A stretch of 64,000 nt of DNA. Source: Epibacterium sp. Ofav1-8. Its GTDB lineage: Bacteria > Pseudomonadota > Alphaproteobacteria > Rhodobacterales > Rhodobacteraceae. This document shows positions 60,088 to 64,000 of this stretch, in pieces. Location of the stretch: assembly GCF_022348185.1 (NCBI RefSeq), contig NZ_JAKRFD010000001.1, forward strand, positions 496,001-560,000, given 5' to 3'. The notes beneath the pieces are model-generated. The model was not told where the DNA came from. It saw only the letters and a program-made list of their open reading frames with translations, and searched no databases. The position numbers were made by a program, and so were the translations under genes. The first letter of the stretch is position 1, and each line of letters starts with the position of its first letter.

Positions 60088-60117
60088 GATTTCAGAGCGA
60101 TTTCAGTTTGATTTCAG
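60088..60117 (+). promoter_or_regulatory. Three direct GATTTCAG repeats at 11-bp spacing
   Basis: GATTTCAG occurs exactly at 60088-60095, 60099-60106 and 60110-60117. The strict 11-bp period puts all units on one face of the helix. It lies 80 bp before the plus-strand gene at 60197. The winged-helix protein encoded at 60835 is the obvious candidate to bind it. Confidence 0.6.
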
Positions 60118-60196
60118 GAAATCTGCGCCGGAGAGCCGCATGCTGCAAGACAGCTGAACGCAGCGCCCTTGCAAATGAACCAAAGGACCCGCCCGG

Positions 60197-60841
60197 ATGG
60201 AAAGCCGTACTGTCACATCCGTGCAGGTGTTTCCCTATATTCCCGGTGTCGTTTGCGATGCAGAGCCGGTGGTGCTCAATGCCTCCGGCACCTATTCGAG
60301 CGCGCGCATCATGCACTCCCACATGCATCTTCTGCATCTGGAGCCGGGCTGTGCCGTGTCGCGCTTGCAGGTCGGCGCGAGTTACAGCTGGAACGGCGTC
60401 TCTCAGTCGGGTCAATCGCTCAGCTCACATTGGTTGTATTGCACGTCCCTGGGCAATGGGCTGACCTTTGGCACGGTCCTGAACCTGGAGCGACGCATGC
60501 AGGCGGCGCCGCTTCCGACGCAGGCCTCTGTCGAACCGATAAAGTTGGAAGCCCTGGCGGATCTGACTTCGATCGAACGATCCCCCAATCCGGTATTCGA
60601 TCACGTCCAGGTGCAGCTCGGCAGTGAAGGCTGGCTCGTTATGACACATATGACCGTCCCGGCCTGCATCGGCATATTGCTTCCGTCCACGGCGTTGCCT
60701 GCTGGATTTACGGTCGGGGCGGCGCGCCTCACGATTGCGGCGAAATCGAAACGCACATTGCAGTCGATCGTCATGGACGAACTCTACTGCGCCCATATCG
60801 GCGAGGACGTCCTGTTTCTGAAGTCGGTGGACCAATGCTGA
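60197..60841 (+). CDS. Conserved-looking protein of unknown function
   Basis: A 214-residue protein without signal peptide, membrane helix or recognisable motif. It has a His-rich stretch (RIMHSHMHLLHLEPGC, about residues 37-52) and several beta-like segments (VQVQLGSEGWLVMTHMTVPA, GFTVGAARLTIAAKSKRTLQ). Its stop overlaps the start of the winged-helix regulator by 7 bp, so the two are co-translated and may work together, for example as a sensor or chaperone partner. The start at 60197 has AAAGGAC upstream. Confidence 0.7.
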   Translation: MESRTVTSVQVFPYIPGVVCDAEPVVLNASGTYSSARIMHSHMHLLHLEPGCAVSRLQVGASYSWNGVSQSGQSLSSHWLYCTSLGNGLTFGTVLNLERRMQAAPLPTQASVEPIKLEALADLTSIERSPNPVFDHVQVQLGSEGWLVMTHMTVPACIGILLPSTALPAGFTVGAARLTIAAKSKRTLQSIVMDELYCAHIGEDVLFLKSVDQC

Positions 60842-62664
60842 ATCTCCCGCATAAAGAGTTGGATGGCAGTGAAGTTTTCCCTAGGGTTGTATCGATAGGT
60901 ATGCCCGCCCGCGAAAGCGAGCGTCAGGGGAGAGTAGGGGCTGTCATGCGCAGGCCAACAGCAGAACCAGCGCAAGAGATCTCGAAGGGCAAGGGCGGAT
61001 CTGAGCAGCGCACGATGGCTGCGTCGGATCCCGGCTCGGGGTCGGTTGCAATCGGCACTGCGTCTTATGTCACGGCAACACGCCGGTTGTTCGATGCCAG
61101 AGGTGAAGAGATTTTCCTTCGCGCTCAATCCGCTGAAATTCTTCATTTTCTCGTCCTGAAGCTGGGAGAACTGGTATCGCGTGACGCCCTGATTGAGCGG
61201 GTCTGGCATGATGTTGCGGTCACGGATGACAGTCTGACCCAGTGCATTCGCGACGTGCGAAAGGCGATCAGGGATCGGGGCCGTGAGACCCTGGTGACCA
61301 TCCCCAAGCGTGGCTACCTGTTGAAGGGGCGCAGGATCGATGGACCGGACGCGACGCGGGACATCGTCTTTGGGGCGGAGGCGCGCCCCCAGCCCACAGC
61401 CGAAACAGCCGCAGCCGACAATCGCGTTGATCATGAAAATGCATCGCATATTTCTGCCGAGCTTGACCCGCGGGACGTTCTGCCCACTCTGGCGATCCTG
61501 CCGTTCAAGGCCGGAGAGAACACCTCCGCCGCCACCTATGGGATCTTTCTCGCGGATGAAATCGCCAAACTGCTGAGCATGAACGCCGACGTCAACGTGA
61601 TTTCACGGATGTCGACCGGGACTTTCGGAGGCGAAGGCATCACGCCGCAGGTGGCCCGTGACAGGCTGCGGACGGATTTCCTGCTGTCCGGCTTCGTGGT
61701 GCAGCGGGCGGACAAGGTTGCGTTGTCGATCGAGTTCTCGGAGGCCGAGACAGGTTTTGTTCTCTGGGCGGAGCGCATGCAGATCCCCTTTGATCCGATG
61801 GCACCGGAAACCGAAGGGCTTGATCTGGTTGTGGCTAATATCCGGCGTGCCATCACGCTCAACGAGGTGCGGCGCGTCGCCTCCCGCCCGTTGGGGGAGT
61901 TGCGGCGTTTCAGCATCCTTCATGGTGCGGTCGGGTTGATGCATCGCCTGTCGGTCCGTGACTTTCGCAAGGCGCATGGGTTGCTGGAGCACCTCCAGTC
62001 TGTCGCGCCGAAGCATCCCGCCCCGCTTGCCTGGCTGGCCCGGTGGCATGTGTTGAACTCCGCCCAGGGGTGGGCGCCCGATCCCAAGGTCGAAGCGCAA
62101 ACGGCGCAGGATCTGACGGCCCGTGCACTCGACATCGACCCGTTCCACACGCTCGCCCTTGTGTGCGAGGGGCAGGTGCAGATGCATCTGGTCAAGGACC
62201 TGCAAGCCGCAGAGCGAAGCTATGACTCGGCGCTGTCGGTCAATCCGAACGATGCCAATGGGCGCAGTCTGCGTGGCATGCTGCTGGCGTTCAGCGACCG
62301 GGGATCTGCGGGCCGGCGCGACACGGAACGGGCGCTGCATCTGACACCGCTGGATCCGCATCGCTTCATGTATCTTGCGCTTGCCGCAGGGGCCTGCATC
62401 GCCAACGAGGACTACGAGCGCGCGCTGGTTCTGACCAAGGAATCCCTGCGCCTGAATCCGGCGCATGCCTCCAGCCTCCGCATGCTGCCCGTGGCGCATC
62501 TGGGCTGCGATCAGGAAGCCAAGGCGCGTGCGGCGGCGCAGGATCTGATCGCCCGGCAGCCGGATTTGACCGTCAGTGCCTGGCAAAAAGGCGCGCCGAG
62601 CGGTGCGTTCAGAAATGGCCAACGGTTCGCCGAGATGCTCCGTCATCTCGGCATCCCGGAATAG
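60835..62664 (+). CDS. Winged-helix transcriptional regulator with TolB-like and TPR-like C-terminal region
   Basis: A 609-residue protein. Residues about 75-165 are an OmpR/CadC-type winged helix (RAQSAEILHFLVLKLGELVS, RDALIERVWHDVAVTDDSLT, then TLVTIPKRGYLLKG). Residues about 215-330 resemble the TolB-N-like domain of cyclase- and CadC-associated proteins (TLAILPFKAGENTSAATYGI, FLADEIAKLLSMNADVNVIS). Residues about 380-600 are helical TPR-like repeats (YDSALSVNPNDANGRSLRGM, ALVLTKESLRLNPAHASSLR). No membrane helix is evident, unlike CadC. The first about 60 residues are low complexity and the true start could be later (for example Met60). Probably regulates the AidA/PixA and neighbouring genes. 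Confidence 0.85.
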   Translation: MLNLPHKELDGSEVFPRVVSIGMPARESERQGRVGAVMRRPTAEPAQEISKGKGGSEQRTMAASDPGSGSVAIGTASYVTATRRLFDARGEEIFLRAQSAEILHFLVLKLGELVSRDALIERVWHDVAVTDDSLTQCIRDVRKAIRDRGRETLVTIPKRGYLLKGRRIDGPDATRDIVFGAEARPQPTAETAAADNRVDHENASHISAELDPRDVLPTLAILPFKAGENTSAATYGIFLADEIAKLLSMNADVNVISRMSTGTFGGEGITPQVARDRLRTDFLLSGFVVQRADKVALSIEFSEAETGFVLWAERMQIPFDPMAPETEGLDLVVANIRRAITLNEVRRVASRPLGELRRFSILHGAVGLMHRLSVRDFRKAHGLLEHLQSVAPKHPAPLAWLARWHVLNSAQGWAPDPKVEAQTAQDLTARALDIDPFHTLALVCEGQVQMHLVKDLQAAERSYDSALSVNPNDANGRSLRGMLLAFSDRGSAGRRDTERALHLTPLDPHRFMYLALAAGACIANEDYERALVLTKESLRLNPAHASSLRMLPVAHLGCDQEAKARAAAQDLIARQPDLTVSAWQKGAPSGAFRNGQRFAEMLRHLGIPE

Positions 62665-62695
62665 CCACAGTGAATTTTGTCTGGAAGGAACGAGA

Positions 62696-63859
62696 ATGGC
62701 CGGTCGAGAAAACGCCTATAATGCCTACAATGCGTATAACGCTTACAACGCCTACAATGCCTATAACGCCTACAATGCCTACGGCAGTGACGCGCCCGCG
62801 GATGCCTTGGCGCTGCTCACCAACCGCGATGGTATCGTCAGCAGCCAGATCGAGCACATTACGCCACCGCGACCGGCCAGCGCGGGCAATCCGGAAGCGC
62901 TCAAACGGCTGACGCCGGAACAACAGGCCGCGATCTACATGTCGGTTCTGGCACCCACGATTGATGTCACGTCAGAGGCCGGTGCCTCGGAGTGCGTTTC
63001 GGCGACGGTCTGGCGCCGATCTGGTGCGACGGGTAACGGGGGCGGTTTGAAATACACCGAGATGCTGCGGATGAAAGCGCCCGCAATCGATCAGCTTGTC
63101 CAACAGCTCAACTATGTCGCCGGCTATGCGCAGATACGCGGCGACAGGACGGCCGAAATCCTCACGCAGCTGAGCCTGCCGTTCCCGTTCTTCCAGAGCA
63201 TCGGATACATCGATCCCGCACGCACGCCTCGGACGTTGGAGCTCCTGGGCCTGGCGGCGGCATTTGCCTTCTCCACGATCCAGCGGTTGAAGTTTGCATT
63301 GGCAGTCAAACGGCCCATCGAATTCTCACCACAGGTGCAACCGATCATTCCAACGCCGACCCATGCGTCCTTGCCCAGCGGGCATGCGACAGAAGCCTTC
63401 CTGATCGCGCGGCTTATCTGGAAACTGATGCGGCAGAGCGAGGCGCCCCAATATGGCGATCACGCCTACTGGGGGGACATGCTGATGCGTCAGGCCGCGC
63501 GTATCGCAATCAACCGGACGGTGGCAGGCGTGCACTTCCCCGTCGACAGCGCCGCCGGCGCAATGCTCGGCCTTGTACTTGCAGAGCACATGCAGAATGT
63601 CACGCGAGGGGGCGGCTGGGAGTCCGCCGACTTTGATGGGCCGGGTTTTGAGGGCAGGCTCGATTTCGACTGGCACGCGCTTTATGAGCCGGCAACGGAT
63701 CGCCTGCACCGAAAGGTCGTGACTGACGGCTGTCGCTGGGGGACATCAAAGGCGCACAAGGGCGCTCGGGATACTCCGTCCGACATTTTGAACTGGCTCT
63801 GGGAGGCCGCCGTCGCCGAATGGCGCGATCTGCCGCCCGCCTTTGCAGTGGCAGGATAA
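62696..63859 (+). CDS. PAP2/vanadium-haloperoxidase-like protein with N-terminal Asn-Ala-Tyr repeat
   Basis: A 387-residue protein. After MAGRE come eight Asn-Ala-Tyr triplets (residues 6-29). The rest has the phosphatase/haloperoxidase motifs in order: KFALAVKRP (K-x6-R-P), SLPSGHATEAF (P-S-G-H), and RTVAGVHFPVDSAAG (R-x5-H-x3-D). Size and the HFPVD form fit the vanadium-dependent haloperoxidase-like group more than short membrane phosphatases. No signal peptide or strong membrane helix is seen. The ATG at 62696 has AAGGAA upstream and lies 31 bp after the regulator stop. Whether it is a phosphatase or an oxidant-producing enzyme cannot be told from the motifs. Confidence 0.88.
   Translation: MAGRENAYNAYNAYNAYNAYNAYNAYNAYGSDAPADALALLTNRDGIVSSQIEHITPPRPASAGNPEALKRLTPEQQAAIYMSVLAPTIDVTSEAGASECVSATVWRRSGATGNGGGLKYTEMLRMKAPAIDQLVQQLNYVAGYAQIRGDRTAEILTQLSLPFPFFQSIGYIDPARTPRTLELLGLAAAFAFSTIQRLKFALAVKRPIEFSPQVQPIIPTPTHASLPSGHATEAFLIARLIWKLMRQSEAPQYGDHAYWGDMLMRQAARIAINRTVAGVHFPVDSAAGAMLGLVLAEHMQNVTRGGGWESADFDGPGFEGRLDFDWHALYEPATDRLHRKVVTDGCRWGTSKAHKGARDTPSDILNWLWEAAVAEWRDLPPAFAVAG
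62711..62782 (+). repeat. 9-bp tandem repeat coding for (Asn-Ala-Tyr)8
   Basis: Eight in-frame copies of a 9-bp unit, AA(C/T)GC(C/G/T)TA(C/T). The amino acids are identical in all copies while third codon positions vary, so the repeat seems to be kept by selection on the protein rather than by recent slippage. Confidence 0.95.
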
Positions 63860-63863
63860 GCCG

Positions 63864-64000
63864 ATGGCGGTTTCATCAGCATCTGAGAGCGCTCGCGCGG
63901 CGAACATCCTCAGCCAGGAGGCGGATTTCCGGCTCACACGGCATCCGCATGCAAATCCCGAGAGCCAGATCGCCAAATGGTGGTCCGTGCTGTTGCAGAT
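63864..64000 (+). CDS. Start of an unidentified gene (cut by window edge)
   Basis: An open frame from ATG 63864, 4 bp after the PAP2-like stop, to the window end. It encodes about 45 residues beginning MAVSSASESARAANILSQEA and continuing with RHPHANPESQIAKWWSVLLQ. No family is recognised from this fragment. The tight spacing suggests it belongs to the operon of the PAP2-like gene. Confidence 0.65.
   Translation, partial: MAVSSASESARAANILSQEADFRLTRHPHANPESQIAKWWSVLLQ

Noticed and set aside
62711-62782. Tandem repeat as a CRISPR array or mobile element
   Set aside because: The unit is 9 bp, in frame, without spacers, and encodes a constant Asn-Ala-Tyr triplet.

Overview
The window looks like chromosomal DNA of a GC-rich alphaproteobacterium, most likely Rhodobacteraceae (Roseobacter group). 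The basis is codon use, dense operons with ATGA-type overlaps, TRAP and dipeptide-type transporters, and a class Ib ribonucleotide reductase under a cobalamin riboswitch. No tRNA, rRNA, transposase, integrase or CRISPR array was seen.

Layout. (1) 1-1310, minus: nrdH-nrdI-nrdE (cut by the window edge) behind a B12 riboswitch. (2) 1380-5670, minus: a soluble five-PAS chemoreceptor and a triple-CheW protein. (3) 5857-17203: a GAF protein; a dipeptide/oligopeptide ABC transporter split around a divergent promoter with an XRE-cupin regulator; two M24 hydrolases; an Asp/Glu-racemase-like protein; a diaminopropionate-ammonia-lyase-like PLP enzyme; and an AsnC/Lrp regulator. Together these suggest uptake and breakdown of an unidentified amino-acid-derived compound. 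(4) 17347-19143: a secreted protein of unknown function and a membrane-anchored AraC-type regulator. (5) 19283-44864, all minus: about 25 genes of an unidentified biosynthetic cluster. (6) 45431-58336: a divergent glucuronide/glucuronate regulon (TRAP transporter, beta-glucuronidase, GH31 glycosidase, UxaC, UxuB, UxuA, KdgK, GntR regulator) with two palindromic operators. (7) 58369-64000: three AidA/PixA-type proteins, a winged-helix/TPR regulator, two unknown genes, and a PAP2/haloperoxidase-like protein with an N-terminal Asn-Ala-Tyr repeat.

The cluster in region 5 is the most interesting part. It has a phosphopantetheinyl transferase, three free-standing carrier proteins, three adenylate-forming enzymes, three KAS III-like enzymes with Cys and His but His at the usual Asn position, and two degenerate KAS III-like proteins. 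It also has a PLP decarboxylase fused to an acyl-CoA dehydrogenase, two further dehydrogenase-type proteins, a luciferase-like flavin monooxygenase, an FAD monooxygenase, and a P450-like protein whose heme cysteine is Arg. A hydrolase, an ABC exporter and a MATE pump complete it. There is no condensation domain, ketoreductase or multimodular synthase, so the logic is that of a dissociated aminoacyl/acyl-carrier assembly line. I cannot match it to a known product.

A 30-bp sequence containing two direct half-sites 22 bp apart occurs upstream of the first gene of this cluster and again upstream of its exporter genes. It could be the operator of the AraC-type regulator encoded just beyond the cluster.
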